64,000 nucleotides of DNA from Moniliella sp. 'wahieum' (GCA_003971905.1 RSEE01000103.1:64501-128500), one strand, 5' to 3'. Counted from the stretch's first letter, positions 23,301 to 35,324 are shown. Program-made: numbers and translations. The notes: generated by a model not told the origin, from the sequence alone.

Positions 23301-23870
23301 TCATGCATCATGATTCAATGCGAACCGCCTTGGCGCCTGGACGTTGGTGCCTGGACGACCCTGCCGCGCCCACCATCGTTCTTTGACCTGGTCTCTTTAC
23401 TTTTGTCTTTTTCTTTGCTCATCCAACTGTCCGTCCTGTATCCATCTACCCCCAGCCCCCAACCCCCAACCCCCCAAAAGATGCACTGAGCATGTCCATC
23501 TGTATACTACCTACTACCTCCACCTCCGCGACCCCTGTCCACAGTCGCGTCCAGTCCAGTCGGGCGGGACCGCAACCGCATGGCAACCACAACGGCAACG
23601 GCAACCGCAACCATGCACGTTGTATCTGCCTACCTCGACGGGGTTGTGGTCGTAGAATGAACAGTCATTGGCGCCCATGCGAGCGTTATTGGACTTTTTG
23701 GGCGGGGTGATGAGGTGCGACAAAAGATGGGTAGTACGGCGCCAAAGCCCCCCCGCCGAGGGGGCAAGCTAGAAAGCAGCGATCTCCAATGTAGAAAGCA
23801 AGATCGCATGGTACGTGTCACATGTCACGGTCGTGCCTGGGTGCCCCCGCACCTACTGAGGCCATGGGTC

Positions 23871-24601
23871 TTACTTTTCCTTGGCTCCTGAGCGCGGGAC
23901 CGGCGCGCGCGGCCGCGGCGGCGGGCGGCGCGAGTAGCCTTCGTACGTGTACGTCGGGTAGAATTGTCCGGCCGAGGGGGAAGTGTAAGGCCAAGCCTGG
24001 GCCATGGGCGAGGGGGAGACAGAGACGCCCTGCCCAATGGTAGGGAGGGAAGTGACAGCTGGTTGCATCGGAGGCAAGGATGGCACAGCTTGTAACCCCT
24101 GTGGCAAGGTGGAAGCATGCTGCATCCCCTGCATCCCTGCATCCCTTGCATTCCTTGCATCCCGCGGGGAAGGGGAGGACCGCGTTGCAGTCCAGGCGAA
24201 CGGAACCCTTGTTGGACAAATGGCTGAGCAGGCGAAGCGACCGGGTACGAGTACGTCATGCCCATCCCCATCCCACCCGCGGGGGAAGCAGTAGCAACTG
24301 GGGCCACAGCCGACACAGACACAGATACAGCAGGGTACCCTTCCCTCTTTCCGTACGACGGCACCATGTATCCCGGATTGAGCATGCCCTGGTAGAACGG
24401 AGGGTAATCCCAGCCCATTTCCGACCCAACTCCCATAGCAGCATGAGGATGAGGATGAGTATGCGAATGGGCATGGGGATGGGGATGGGATGGGTTAGGG
24501 TATGGGTCGGAGGGGCCGAGTTCGAGTTCGAGCTCGAGTTCAGGTTCGAGTTCGAGTTCGAGTTGGTCCCGACTCGCGGCGCGACTTGTCCCGCAGAGCA
24601 C
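23871..24601 (-). CDS. Gly/Met/Pro/Tyr-rich low-complexity protein segment
   Basis: The frame runs with a Glu-Leu repeat (LELELEPELELELELG), a Pro-His repeat, GWDYPPFYQGMLNPGYMVPSY, a Met-Gln-Gly repeat (MQGMQGMQG) and, in the shifted frame, TSPSAGQFYPTYTYEGYSRR to a stop at 23871. Composition is that of an aromatic, disordered tail, as in RNA-granule proteins. It could be the C-terminal part of the coiled-coil gene upstream (26246-28460, same strand), giving one gene of about 4.6 kb, or a separate gene. Function not recognised. Confidence 0.45.
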
Positions 24602-26245
24602 TTAGGCGCGCAGGTGGCATCTCAGTTTGCACGCTGGAATTCTCGTTGATCCTGCCCTTGCTGGGGTCCTCCTGCGCCGCTCAACTTTCTCGGGCAGAGC
24701 CTTACTCTGTGCCCAGACCTTGCTTGATCACCGAGGGCAGTTCCGCCGAGTCGGTGGGCGAATTCCCACGGGATCAACAAGAGGAAAAGATCCCCAAGGA
24801 TTGTCCATGTGCTTCGTCAGGGATTCCTACACAAGATTTGTTGTTAGCGCTCGACCAACAGTGTTACCAAGACACACGCAAAGATGACGACGTACGGTTC
24901 CGGAATTGGTCCCCCCCGAGTGAGAGGTAGTAGGGAGAGGTAAGAGACTGTCTCCTGGTTTTAACGGGTGCGGAGCAGGGGGAAGCGCATGGCGCTGAGA
25001 ACCATCCCAGCGCTGAGGAGTCGGGGCACATGTGACGGCGACGCAGTATGCTCAGTCGACTGAGACGATTCCCCAGGTCAGTAAGAGGCGTAACCCTTCG
25101 CCAGGAAAGTGAGTCGACTCCAGTTCCCGACGACGACGTCGACTCTCCACCTGAAGTTGCCGGGGCCGTCGACGCGGTTACCGAGTGAGCTGGGGACCAT
25201 CGCCGTCAGGCGTCTCCGCTTCGGATGCGTGAACGATGAGCACAGGTTCCTTCCCCGGAAGAGTGATGCGGGCGGAGGCGTCACCCTCACGGACAGCAAC
25301 ATCAACCCACTCCTGGTCGGGAGGGGCACTAGCCACATCCAGCTGCCCTAGGAGGACAGCGCCCATTTCCGGCTCAGGAGGGTGAAGCAGCGGTGCACTT
25401 CCCCTCTCTAGACGGCGGCGGGGAGTTTGACAATCTTCAGGCCCCGGGAGTGGGGGACAAGATTTTCCCTGCCCTGCATAGGCCACAGGCCATACCATTG
25501 TGCTTGTCCGCTTGGGGATCGTTTGGGAACTGACTCGCTTGGGACGGTGGTTTAGCTTCGATGCCACTTGTTCCTCATCCTGGCAACTTGGGCGGGAGTA
25601 AGGGACCGTGCGGGCGACGAGGGGAGACGGACAGTAAAGCGGTTCCAGACGGGTTTCCCATCCATCGGTACTTCAAGGGCGGTGACGAATGCCCAGATCG
25701 GACGGGGCGGGATGAACATGCGTGTGGGTTTGAAGTGGCATCGCGGAGTGGGTGCGCTCATTGCCGCAGCGCGTGTGTTGCAGGTTCGGGAAACAACAGA
25801 CGTTCGCCGCGAGGGTAGAGAGACCGTAGGCTGAATACCACGGCTCTGTTGCACGAGAAGGAAGCGGGGGCAAGCGGTTGTTCCTTAGGATGCACTTGGG
25901 GGCGCTGCAACACCGTGTAGCGCAGTGTCCTCTCCGGGGCAGGCTGCGCCCTTCGCGCAATCTCAAGCTCCTTCCGGAGCCGATCCCGCTCGGCGCGTAG
26001 TAGGGCGAGCTGAACGGACTGGTCCTCTTCCTCCGCGGGGCAACCTCCGCACGTACCGCCGTCTCAATCTCAGCTTTAAGCCTGTCCAGATCTGGACCAC
26101 GTCTTCTCCGCCGCCATCATCGTCTCCCGTAGCCACCGGGCCTCGGGGTTGGATCGGTTTCGAAGGGAGGATGCCTTTTCACGGAGCTCTCGCGCCAACC
26201 GCTCAGCGCGCTCAGCACGGGGAGCTGGGGCCGCCTTCGTTTCCC
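24602..26245 (-). other. Unresolved stretch between two minus-strand low-complexity frames
   Basis: Continuing from the coiled-coil frame, the minus strand reads AERAERLARELREKASSLRN near 26200 and LLRAERDRLRKELEIARRAQ near 25970, so the coiled coil extends to about 25950. Further on, minus-strand frames such as RPIWAFVTALEVPMDGKPVW near 25660 and QEWVDVAVREGDASARITLP near 25290 look protein-like but are not recognised. Between about 24620 and 25100 nothing clear is seen. Composition is more even than in the flanks. Confidence 0.35.
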
Positions 26246-28460
26246 TCACCTCCTTCGCGGAGCCTCCGCTTCCCTCTCCTCTTTCGCACGAGCTTCCGCT
26301 TCCTTGGCCTCTTTCGCACGAACTTCCGCTTCCTTCGCCTCTTTCGCCCTCACCTCCGCTTCCTTGGCCTCCTTCGCCCTCGCCTCCGCTTGCGCTTGCC
26401 TCTCCTCCTTCGCCCTTGCCTCCGCTTCCTTTTCTCTGCGCTCAGCTGCAAGTTTCTCGCCCAACGCTACAGCGCGTGCACGAGCTCGGCCGCCTCCAGC
26501 TCCCGCCTCTTCTCCTCCTCTGCTCGCCGTTGACGCGCGCGCTCAATCGGGGTCAACGTGCTGGCACTGGTACGGTCTGCTTCCACTTGCGCGGAAGCAG
26601 CGACAGCGGTGCGCACAGTTGGTTCGCCGGATGCAGCAGGTGCAGGTGCAGGCGCAGGTGCAGGAGTCGGAGCAGGAACAGGAGCGGAACTTGCGATTGC
26701 AAGGGCTGGAGCGGGAGCGGGAGCCGGGGCGGGAACGGGTGGGGGTGGTGGGGAGACGGGGCTGAACCGGACGTGGAGACGGTACCCAAAGCGGAATTGG
26801 TTGGCTTCGCTGGCGGGCTGAGTTTGGGTTCGAGTTTGGCTTCGAGTCCCGTCTGGGAAGGGGAGGCAGAAGTGGAAGTAGAGGCAGAGGCAGAGGCAGA
26901 GTGCCTGCCGTGCGGAGAGGGCGTAAGAGAGGGACATCTTGCCGCCCTTGGAGACTGCGTTTGACGCGCCCCAGGGCGGCGGCCTAGCTTCCACGGGGGG
27001 CTGGATGCGCGTGGAAGGTGCAGGGAGAGACGAAGGTGCAGTTGCAGTTGCAGTTGCTGTTACAGTCGCCGGGGTTGGCGCTTCCTTTGCGACGGGAGCT
27101 AGGGGCAGGGCCGGGGCGGAAACCGGAACCGGAGCCGGAACCGGAACTGGAGCCGGGGCAGGTTTGGCATCTCCATTGGGCGCAGGTTTGCCCACCTTGT
27201 GTTCGACTGGTCCTTGTGGTTTGGCGAGTGATGCGTGCCGTTGGGCCAACGGTCCCCAACCCCTCACAGCCGTCTGGATCTTTTCCTGGACCACAGGATC
27301 CAGGGGGGGAGGGTGGTGGTGGTGGTGGTCCATCGGAGTGTGGCTCTGGCCCGGGAACCGAGGCAGAGGCTCATCGTCAAAGTCCGTCACGCTTTTCTGG
27401 CCCACACGGAGGTTGGGACGGTGCTTGAGGTCGGGATGGTGGGGGTGAGGATGAGGGTGAGCAGTATGCGTCGGCGGCGGGGGCTGAGTGTGAGGCAGAG
27501 GGGGAAGAGGGGAGGAGGAGGAGGAGGAGGTTGAGGATGGTACATTGTGTATGTGATGCCATCCGTAAATTGCATCTCGCCTAGTATGTCATCGTCGTCC
27601 AGCTCGTCCCAGGCGGGGCCTAAGGGTTCAGGCGCAAGATGGCGGACGGGATGGGAGCCTAATGCGCTCTGGCTGCGTGAGGGAGACTTGTTCTGCCCAT
27701 GAGGGTGGGAGGGATGGGTATGGGGATGAGGCTGGACCTGAGCTTGGGCTTGGGCTTGAGCCTGAGCCTGCACTTGCCCGCGCTTCCGCGGCGGTGGGGA
27801 AAGCCGAGGGGGCAAAGGCGGGTGCGGAGCGCGGCAGAGGCCCCGGGGCGAGGCGAGTAGGACCGTTGCCAGCTGAAGCATCAGTAGAAGAAGCGGTGGT
27901 AGCAGCTGACTTGGTCCAGGGCGCCGGCTTGCCGGACCTGAGGACGCAGCGGCCGAGCCAAGCGAGGGAGACGCCTGGCCCGACAGGCCACGGGGCGACG
28001 CAGCGCCCAGCGCGGGACGGGCTTGGTGGAGGTGGCGAGGCGCGGGCGGGTGGTGGTGGTGCCAAGGCGTGCCGGCGGGTGCAGGGCGGAGGGCGCGGCG
28101 GGCGGGCTGCGTGCGAGCGGAGGCGAGGGCACGGGGGGGCGAGCGGGGGCGAGGCATGGTCGGCTGAGGCGGCCTTTTGGCGGAACTGGCGCGTGATGCT
28201 GGCGGAGCTGAAGAGGCGTGGCTTGGCCGCGGGGCGGGGGCGGTCGCGGGGGCGTTCGCGGGGGCGGGGGCGGGGGGCATTCGCGGTGGCGGGGGGGGGT
28301 GGCTGTCGGTGCTGCCGCTGAGAAGCTCGGAGCGCTCGGCCATCAAAGGCGGTGGGGATGCGGACCAGCTAGGAGGCGCCGGGCGGAGGCGAAGCTTGGG
28401 CGTCTCTGCGCCTCGCCCCGCCCCATTCCGCCCCGTTCCGCCTGCTGCGCTGGGATGCAT
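26246..28460 (-). CDS. Low-complexity and coiled-coil protein of unknown function
   Basis: The candidate start is ATG 28460 (MHPSAAGG). The N-terminus is Ala/Pro/Arg-rich. Near 27600 it has DELDDDDILGEMQFTDGITY and near 27385 DFDDEPLPRFPGQSHTPMDH, both of which look like short conserved motifs. A long Pro/Ala/Val repeat follows. Near 26540-26470 a charged helix begins (LTPIERARQRRAEEEKRREL), and the gene passes into a regular coiled coil with repeated AKEAKEAEVR units at 26246-26464, also visible as tandem DNA repeats. Several frame changes occur. I do not recognise the family; an RNA-granule or eisosome-like scaffold would fit the composition only. Confidence 0.45.
26260..26440. repeat. Tandem repeat coding for AKEAKEAEVR-type coiled coil
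   Basis: Units of about 30 bp and half-units (tccgcttcc, ttggcctctttcgc) repeat about six times. On the minus strand they encode a Glu/Ala/Lys/Arg coiled coil. Confidence 0.85.
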
Positions 28461-28473
28461 GATGCATGATGCC
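28454..28473. repeat. Heptamer array, ATGCATG unit
   Basis: Two exact ATGCATG copies and part of a third, at the proposed start codon of the minus-strand low-complexity gene and 100 bp upstream of the CSN6 start. Confidence 0.85.
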
Positions 28474-28572
28474 TCACCTGTGGCCTAGGACCCCCTGGAC
28501 GCACCAGCCACCCTGGCCGATGGGAACAGCCGGTGCCACCACCACCACCACCAACCACCACTTTTCCCCGCC

Positions 28573-29678
28573 ATGGCTGCGCCACAGGTCCTGCTCCATG
28601 CGCTGCCCGTGCTCCAGATCGGCGAGCACGCCACCCGCGTCGCTGCCGCTGCCCAGAGTGCCCCAGCCCGCCCCGCCAGTCGTCGGCGCCCTCTTGGGCA
28701 CCACCCCGAGCGACGTGCACATCGAGGTGCACATGGCTCTGGAACTGGCCCTGTCCAAGGCCAACTGCCCGTCGGTCTGCTCACCGACCGCCTGACTCAG
28801 GCCCAAGCTGTCTACCCAGCCCTGAAGCAGGTGGGCTGGTATGCCTCGGTGGGAAGCACCAGCACGCCCGGCAAGCACAAGCACAAGCACAAGCACAAGC
28901 CCAAGCGCGGAAGAGCAAGCGCTCCTGGTCGGTGGGGAGGAAGGTATCTTGGTCCGTTTTGGTGTCGAGCCCAGTGGGAGCCAAGACTTGCCATTGGACG
29001 TGTATGCGCTGCCTTCGCTTGTGCGCTTACCCAAGGAGAACGTGGCGATTGTAGCTGCTGGCGCCGAACGAATTGCAGTTGATGGAGCGGCCCACGCTCG
29101 GCCCCCACCGCCACCCACAGTTCCCGGTGAGTTGCCCCAGATCGAATCTGACGCACCGGATGACCACCTCCTGGCCCGGTTGGATGCCTCTCACACGGCT
29201 CTGGACCAACTGGGACAACGCGTCGAGGCCTTGGCGGGGTACGTTGCGCGTCTTGCTCTCTCCTGTCCCTCAGCCTCAGCCTCTCCCTCCCTGGCGCCAG
29301 CACCTCGGACGCACCGCAGCCCCTGGCACAAGTGTACCCCGACCTACCCCACCACCTCCTTCGTTCCCTCGCCACTGTTGCCGCCGCGCTCCCGGATCCT
29401 GTTCCGGACGAGGAGATGCGTTCGCCCTCCCCCTCGGCGCGGAGGCGGCCCCAGACCAGCCCCAAGACTGGCTCGCACCAGCAGCGTTGCAATCCGAGTT
29501 GCAAGCGGAAGAGGCGGATGTGCTACTAGCCACCCAGCTGGCTCAGCTCACCCAAGGTTGGGCCGAACTCAACGAATTGGTGGGCAAGTTTGAGTTTGCT
29601 CGCCAAACTGAACCTGCGGCGTTGCAGCATGCCCCCCCCGACCCCCCTTCCCACCTCTCCCAGTCGGCACTGGCGTAG
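28573..29678 (+). CDS. CSN6: COP9 signalosome subunit 6 (CSN6), MPN domain
   Basis: CSN6 pairs with CSN5 in the COP9 signalosome, which removes Nedd8 from cullins. CSN6 has an MPN fold without the metalloprotease residues. Seen: ATG 28573 (ccgccATGGCT), VLLHALPVLQIGEHATR, PPVVGALLGTTPSDVHIEV, GLLTDRLTQAQAVYPALKQV with the VGWYAS turn, PLDVYALPSLVRLPKENVAI and AERIAVDGAAH, which corresponds to the CSN6 ERIGVDHVA motif. A C-terminal helical part follows (HTALDQLGQRVEALAGYV, LRSLATVAAALPDPVP, TQGWAELNELVGKFEFARQ). A short intron with donor GTACGT at about 29239 and acceptor CGCCAG near 29300 is likely. A His/Lys repeat interrupts the MPN region near 28870. Frame changes inside. eIF3f and Rpn8 are the alternatives, but ERIAVD fits CSN6. 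Confidence 0.75.
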
Positions 29679-30158
29679 ATCCAGGCTAGCAATAGCATGG
29701 TGGGTGGTTGTCAGTCTCGTGTCGTATCTCGTGTCCCTTGTACTTCTGTCTCTGTCTCTGGCTCTGGCCTCGGGTCTCTGGCCCGGGTCTCTGGTCTTGG
29801 TCTCTGTCTTCTACTAGACCCCGGGACATGGATAGATTCCAATGCTCATAGATCAGGCCTGATCGATCAGGTTAGAGCTTGGTCTGCGTCTCGAGTGCCA
29901 TGCGTAGCGGCTCGAGCACACGCGCCACACGTCAGCCCTTGCGTGCGCAGCAAACTCAGTGAACCACGTCATGTCCGGTACGACTGAGCCCAGCGCCTCG
30001 ACCACCAGAGCGAAGGTAAATCCACCAATTTAATCCGCACACTGCGCGGAGCCAACGCCAGGTGCACCCGCCCACACCCATCGAGGTCAACTTGCACCCG
30101 ACACCAAGTGGAAGAGAGGCATGGTATCGTATGTACGCTTCAATCGCAGGTAGAAACG
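29679..30158. other. Intergenic region
   Basis: Convergent 3' region between CSN6 and the minus-strand unknown gene. It holds a CT/GGTCTC-rich repeat (tctgtctctggctctgg) at 29740-29815. No gene seen. Confidence 0.5.
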
Positions 30159-31465
30159 CTACCTCTCCTCTACCCCTACCTCTATCCCATTGGGCGGCGG
30201 AAGCAGCGCGTCCGCCACCACCCAGGGCACAATCAGGCTGATGCTGGAAGGGGGGCTAGGGGAGGCGTAGAGGAAGGGAGAGCGTACGTGAGGCTCAGGG
30301 TCCTGGGTCGAGGGGAAGAGCGTGTCGAGGTGAGAGGAGAGGGTGTGGGATTCAGTTCTTGTTAGTGAGACGGCGCGTTCGGTTAATTGAGCCAACAAGT
30401 CAACAGACGAAGATAGCCGCCACCGGCGGAGGGGGAAACGGCAGTATCAAACTTGGCGGCCAACCAGGCGATCGTTTGGTCCACAGTTGCCTTGCCCACC
30501 GCCCCAGCGGCGGCAGGAGAGCTCGTCAAGAGTACAGGGTAAAGAAGGTGCGGGAACCGACGTGCGCCCGCTCGGAACCCTGTGACGACGGGAGGAAAAT
30601 CAAGTGACACAATAACGGAATACCGCCTTCAACGGGCGGAGTCAGTTCAATCTCCATTGCCCACGCTTGAGACGGGAGCAGAACCAGGGGTACTGAGCCC
30701 CAGAGCGCCTACCCAAGCCATTCTGACAGAGGAAACGACCGCATTGGGATTCGGTGGCACCATGCGGCGTTTTTGCTGCTGCGCTGAGGCGAGGCCCTAG
30801 GAGAAGGTGCGCGTTCACGGTCACGTTCGCCTTCGCCTTCGCCTTCACGTTCGCCCTCCGTGTCCCCCACTGCTCCCACTTGTTCTCAGCCCATCCGCAT
30901 CGGCCAGGCGGAGGTGAGGTACTGCTCCACTTCGGTTGCGAGGGTGGCAAACGCATGGCCACCCAACGTCTCGTCCCCCCCCTGAGCGGGAGGCGGGTGG
31001 AGCGGAGCGACACTATACACGTGCATTGTGCGATTGAAAAAGAGTCCTAGTTCCCGGCACCCCCAGGGTTGGGTCAGTATCGCTCCACATACGAACGCAC
31101 GAGCGCACGAGTGCACGCCCGACCCAATTTCTGGAAAAGACATACGGCGAATCGAGTACCACGATTCTGCCTTTGGTCCGCAGGAGTCGGGTCGGCCTGG
31201 ACAGTGCGCAAGAGATGGCGTTGAGCTTGTCGCTCGGCGCGCTCCTTGGCTGCGTCCGAAGGCTCGACGGGAGCTCCGACTGCGGCTGAGGCTGCTCGGT
31301 CTCGGGCTGGACGGGCGCCGAGATGGGCACGGGAGGAGGAGGGTGGCGGCGATCTTCGTAGGGCACAGCAGAGTCGAGCTTCTGCACTTGCTCTGCCCCC
31401 GCTTCCTCCTTCCTTCCTCTTCCTCTCCTCGTCCTCGCCCGCGACGAGGACTGGCGCGTGTGGAC
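30159..31465 (-). CDS. Protein of unknown function, several exons
   Basis: Proposed start ATG 31465 (MSTRASPRRGRGRGEEEEGR). Next come YEDRRHPPPPVPISAPVQPE, SDAAKERAERQAQRHLLRTV, then near 31040-30890 FFNRTMHVYSVAPL and EVEQYLTSAW. After a plausible acceptor (cgtcacAG near 30590) the frame gives GFRAGARRFPHLLYPVLL, DQTIAWLAAKFDTAVSP and LTRTESHTLSSHLDTLFPST, ending before a donor-like GTACGCTC near 30287. The WLAAKFDTAVSP block recalls, from memory only, fungal CENP-L/Fta1-type kinetochore proteins (F-D-x-x-I-S-P). That is a guess. The exon structure is not resolved. Confidence 0.3.
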
Positions 31466-33239
31466 ATGGTGGGTTGGTTGAGCTGGCAAGGCGCGAGGCG
31501 GCCAACGCGTGCCGCCCAATGCGCATGGCCGCCGGCAATTTCACACCGCAAGCTCCAAGCTCCACCGACGCGTCGCGTCCGTTTCAAAGTTTTCTATCTG
31601 TAGGAGGATCGCTAGGTAACAGAGTGTAGCGCGTTGAAATGTTTTCACCTTTGGACTAGAAGGATGGCATTGTGCATCACGCATCGTGTATCATGCATCG
31701 TGCATCGTGTCCCACCAGTCACTGTGATCTGATAGCATCACACACCACATCACATGTGCATGTGACAGCAGCGGAGTCGGTGGATGTTCGGCATGCGGAT
31801 GCGAATTGGACCCAGCGCCCACCAGCCAACCCAGCAGCACCTTCTTCTTGTCGCCCTGCTCCCACGTCCCCATTTTCCCCTCGACTACCACTCAGTCTGA
31901 GTTGAGTACTCACCGTACTCACTACACCTCAGTGCTCAGTCTGAGTACCCGCCGCATGATGAATACACTCCCAGTCCAAAACGACGACGGCCAAATGCGT
32001 TGAGAGGTGGTTCGGAATGGTGCGGGTCCATCGGTATCTTCTCTTCTGTATCATCGATCATCAGGGTCGTCACCGTTCATCACGGGTCACTGGTCACCGC
32101 TCGCCGTCCTAAACGTCTAAACGTCTAAACCCTCATCCACGTCTTTTCCTTTGTTGGCCTTCTAAGAGAAGGCTTGTTCTCACACGCTCGATCCATTGGG
32201 CCGCGTGCGGCATTTAATTTGGTGCCGTTGGATTAATGGTTCCATGCCAAACGCCAAAGGTTGGTTGCTGGTGGTACCTTCCAGCCAAAACAGAGCGGTG
32301 GATGTGGTCCTACTAATCTGGTAGCAAAGTAGCCAACATTATAAAACGTTTGTTAACGGTTAACGTTTCCATTCATCGGTATATTCATCCCGTTTCTCAG
32401 CATCCTCGCATCGCAGCCTCTCTTAGTCCCAGTCGAGTTTGCCACGGTGTGAAGCACTGAGTACTGAACGGGCTTCCCTAAGCGCTAAGCGCCCTAAGGA
32501 CTAAGCTGAACCACTGGCAACTGCTGGCACGCTACGAACAAGTGGCAGGTCGGGAAAACGGCCACTAGAAGCTGTCACAGTCAGGGCTAAGGCAAAGGAG
32601 ATCAGATTCGGGAGTAGGCCAAGGGGCGTAGCAATCGTTCGTCGGGAAGAAGTAAGAGCAGAGGACATGGTGTAAAGTGGAAGAAACAGGGAAGAAGCGA
32701 GACGCTCGAGACGAAGAAATTGGAAATGGGAGCGAAACTATGGCAGCATCTAAGATCTGATCTCAGATCTGGCGTTAAACGTTGAACCTGTTGAACGTTT
32801 TGAGAACGTAAAACGGTGTGCAAGAAGAGGGGGAGAGAGTGGCGGGGAAGAAGAGAGTCGGACGGGGAAAGAAGATCCGTCTGGGGGTGTGGGGATAGTT
32901 CAAAAACGGAAAAAAGGGACAAAAAGGGGAACCCTGGAAAACGGAACAGAACGCCCGCGATGTGTTCTTTTGCACACTCAGTACTCAGTTATTGGTGCAC
33001 CATATACTTTCGTGCAAGACGTGCGAGATCTGCGAGTGGGCAAGAGCCTGTATGTACGTGGGACGCCATGTCCAGTTTGCGCTCCAAAGGGGCCCAAGGA
33101 ATGTTTGGAGTAGTTTCAAGAAGGGTAAAGGTGCCAGTGTTTCTAGTGGAGAGTATAGCTGTCCCACGATGTGTGCAAAAGGTATAAGCACATTTTCTCA
33201 ACTCACCCACAAAAAAAGCAAATATAGCCCGTGCCGCGG
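31466..33239. other. Intergenic region with heptamer arrays
   Basis: No supported gene. AGTACTC-type units are at 31891-31949 and 32976-32989, TAAGCGC units at 32479-32492, and mixed AGATCT/AACGTT units at 32752-32806. Near 31676-31700 an imperfect gcatcgtg repeat occurs. Confidence 0.5.
32752..32806. repeat. Mixed heptamer cluster (AGATCT, AACGTT)
   Basis: Degenerate AGATCTGA/TCAGATCT units run into AAACGTTGAA and TTGAACGTTTTGAG units. Confidence 0.75.
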
Positions 33240-34170
33240 CCAACGAGGTCAACGACTATCTTATTACCACTTATGTTGACCGTTCGGGACCGCAAACGGC
33301 AAGGGCCAACGCATTTACGAAGCAACGCCAGCGCTGCCGCGAGATGTGGGAGCAAAGTCGACAGGAGCTGCTCCAGAAGCTGGACGCTGCCGATGGTCGC
33401 CATGTGGTTGAGACACAACCCCTGAGCCACAACTGGCTCTCCGCCATTCCATCCGTCCCGTACCTCAAGCTCTCTGACCAGCAGGTCCAGGTTGGTCTCC
33501 AGCTCCGCACGCTGTGCCGCCACCACGCGCAGCATGTGCAAGTGCGGCGTCATGTCCTCGCTGGAACATCAGTCCTGCACCCGCACCAGGCCAAGTTTGG
33601 TGCGTTGCATGAGGCAGTGCGGGAGCCCATTCTCCAGCTCCTACGCTCCATCCCCGACACCCACGTCCACAACGAACCTATGGTGGAGGAAGAGGATGGG
33701 ACGAGGCGCGGACGGAAGGCACAGCGCACCGATTACCGCGTGATGGGGCCCGGAGCACTGGGGAGGGCGACACGGGATCGCAGGAGGCCGCAGAGCGCGT
33801 ACCGGCGGGGTGCATGAGAGCACTGCGTCGCCTTTGGAACGCCGGGAGAAGGAACTGCTTCGGCTGCTTGAACAAGCAGAATGCGACAAGAACGCCAAGT
33901 ACCAGGGACGCACTCAAGAACCGTTTTTCCCCCTGGTTTTGACGACGCGAGGATACTATGGCACCAAGACGGCGGGCAAGTTGTTTTGCGCATTGGAAGG
34001 AGTTGGCTACTAAGTCTCAGTGGAAATGGTTCCTCGCTCGGATGTCAACCACGTTCCTCCGTGTCCACACGCGCTTCCTAGGGTACGGACCGGATGGCGA
34101 GAGCCGGAGGGTCCTGATATCTGGCAATCCCCCTGGTTCCTTGACCTTAGTGGGCTTCCAAACAACCCCC
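33240..34170 (+). mobile_element. Relic of the C-terminal part of a non-LTR (LINE-type) retrotransposon protein
   Basis: The frame from 33240 to 33820 reads ANAFTKQRQRCREMWEQSRQ, then PLSHNWLSAIPSVPYLKLSD, LHEAVREPILQLLRSIPDTH and VHNEPMVEEEDGTRRG. The frame at 33830-34010 reads LLRLLEQAECDKNAKYQGRT followed by PFFPLVLTTRGYYGTKTA. This order (a W-L-x-A-I-P block, an L-S-D block, a Cys/His stretch, an L-R-E-A-x-x block with an N-E-P, then a K-Y-x-G block before F-x-P-L-V-L-x-T-x-G) matches the segment that follows the reverse transcriptase in many LINE-like proteins. No reverse-transcriptase YADD block is seen upstream, so only the tail is present. The relic is broken. Confidence 0.5.
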
Positions 34171-35324
34171 GCAAGATGAACGGTTCGGTTTAGACGTAGC
34201 GTTCCCCCTGTCCCAGCCAAGCTCTGTCAATATGGAATGCACATCAGAGAGGCTCTCTCTTTCCAGATCCGGCCCTAACGAGAGGGTGTGTGGGCCTATG
34301 ATTAATGAGAGGGTGTGTGGGGCCACGAGGGCTCAGGAATCGGCTGGCAAGAAGACAGGCCAAGACACGCCAACACGATGCCACCGACTATGCCGTACCA
34401 AGGTGAATTCGACCGGGCACTCGCCTGGACTTGGGGGTGGGGTGTGGGTGTTACCGAGTGCTATCGTACGTACGACCATCCGTGTGATGTGACAAACGAC
34501 AGCGGTGGCCCGGTGGCATGTGTGAGGGGTGCTGGCGTTGGATGATCGAGGGCTGCAGCTGGGCAGTGGATCTGCGGTTGAATCGTGACGCATGATGTGT
34601 GACGCTTGATACTGATATGGACGCTTGAACAGTTGAACATTGGTGCGGGCCGAATGCAGAGCCGAGTGCGCAAGCCCCGCGCACCGGCGGGCCACGGGGC
34701 GAGTATGCGTCGCTGCCTGGCGCGGGACGAGTGGGCGGGGGACGATGGCATTGTGAAAGTCAGCAGGGCCCATGGGCAGGCGAGGGAGCAGGTTACTAGT
34801 TACTAGTTACTGCTGCCCACGGTGGCCACCAGCCACCCCGCCCATTAGCGCGCACCCGCACTAGCCTGCTCTTGCTTAGCAAGCACCCATGCGCTTGCGC
34901 CTCGCCACGGGCCTGGCCACGCACACGCGCATGTGCAAGCGCATGGGCAGCACTCCGTGCTTGAATGCTGCCCGGGTGGTTGTTACTTGCTCCCTCTCTT
35001 CGCTCCCACACCACCGCCGCCCAGCTCTTGCTCCCCGCCCGTCCTCCTCCCCTCCCCCCGCCCCCCCTGCGCCCTTTTGCGCCCCCCCCCCCCCCCCCCC
35101 CCGCCGCACCAGTCCGTTGTGCCTCCCCCTCCCCCTCCCATGCCCATGCCCTAAGGCCTGCCTGCCCTTCTCCGTCCCGTCGCATCTGCATCCGCATCCC
35201 TTCCGCCTCCTTCGCATCCATCTCCCTCCTCATTCTCTCTTCATCTTGGTCGTCGTTCCCTCTTCTCGTCTTCATCTTCCGTCCCCGCTCTTGTCCTCCA
35301 CCGCATCTGTGCCCATCCGCACCA
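34171..35324. other. Intergenic region
   Basis: A short duplicated phrase (gagagggtgtgtggg) occurs at 34280 and 34307. A TTACTAG array is at 34793-34812. A C run of about 20 occurs at 35083-35103, inside a strongly C/T-rich promoter-like stretch that leads to the ATG at 35325. Confidence 0.5.
34793..34812. repeat. Heptamer array, ACTAGTT unit
   Basis: Two exact ACTAGTT copies plus part of a third; the spacer is T here instead of G or C. Confidence 0.85.

Noticed and set aside
34280-34325. Target-site duplication around the LINE-like relic
   Set aside because: The repeated phrase gagagggtgtgtggg occurs twice on the same side of the relic, so it does not flank it.
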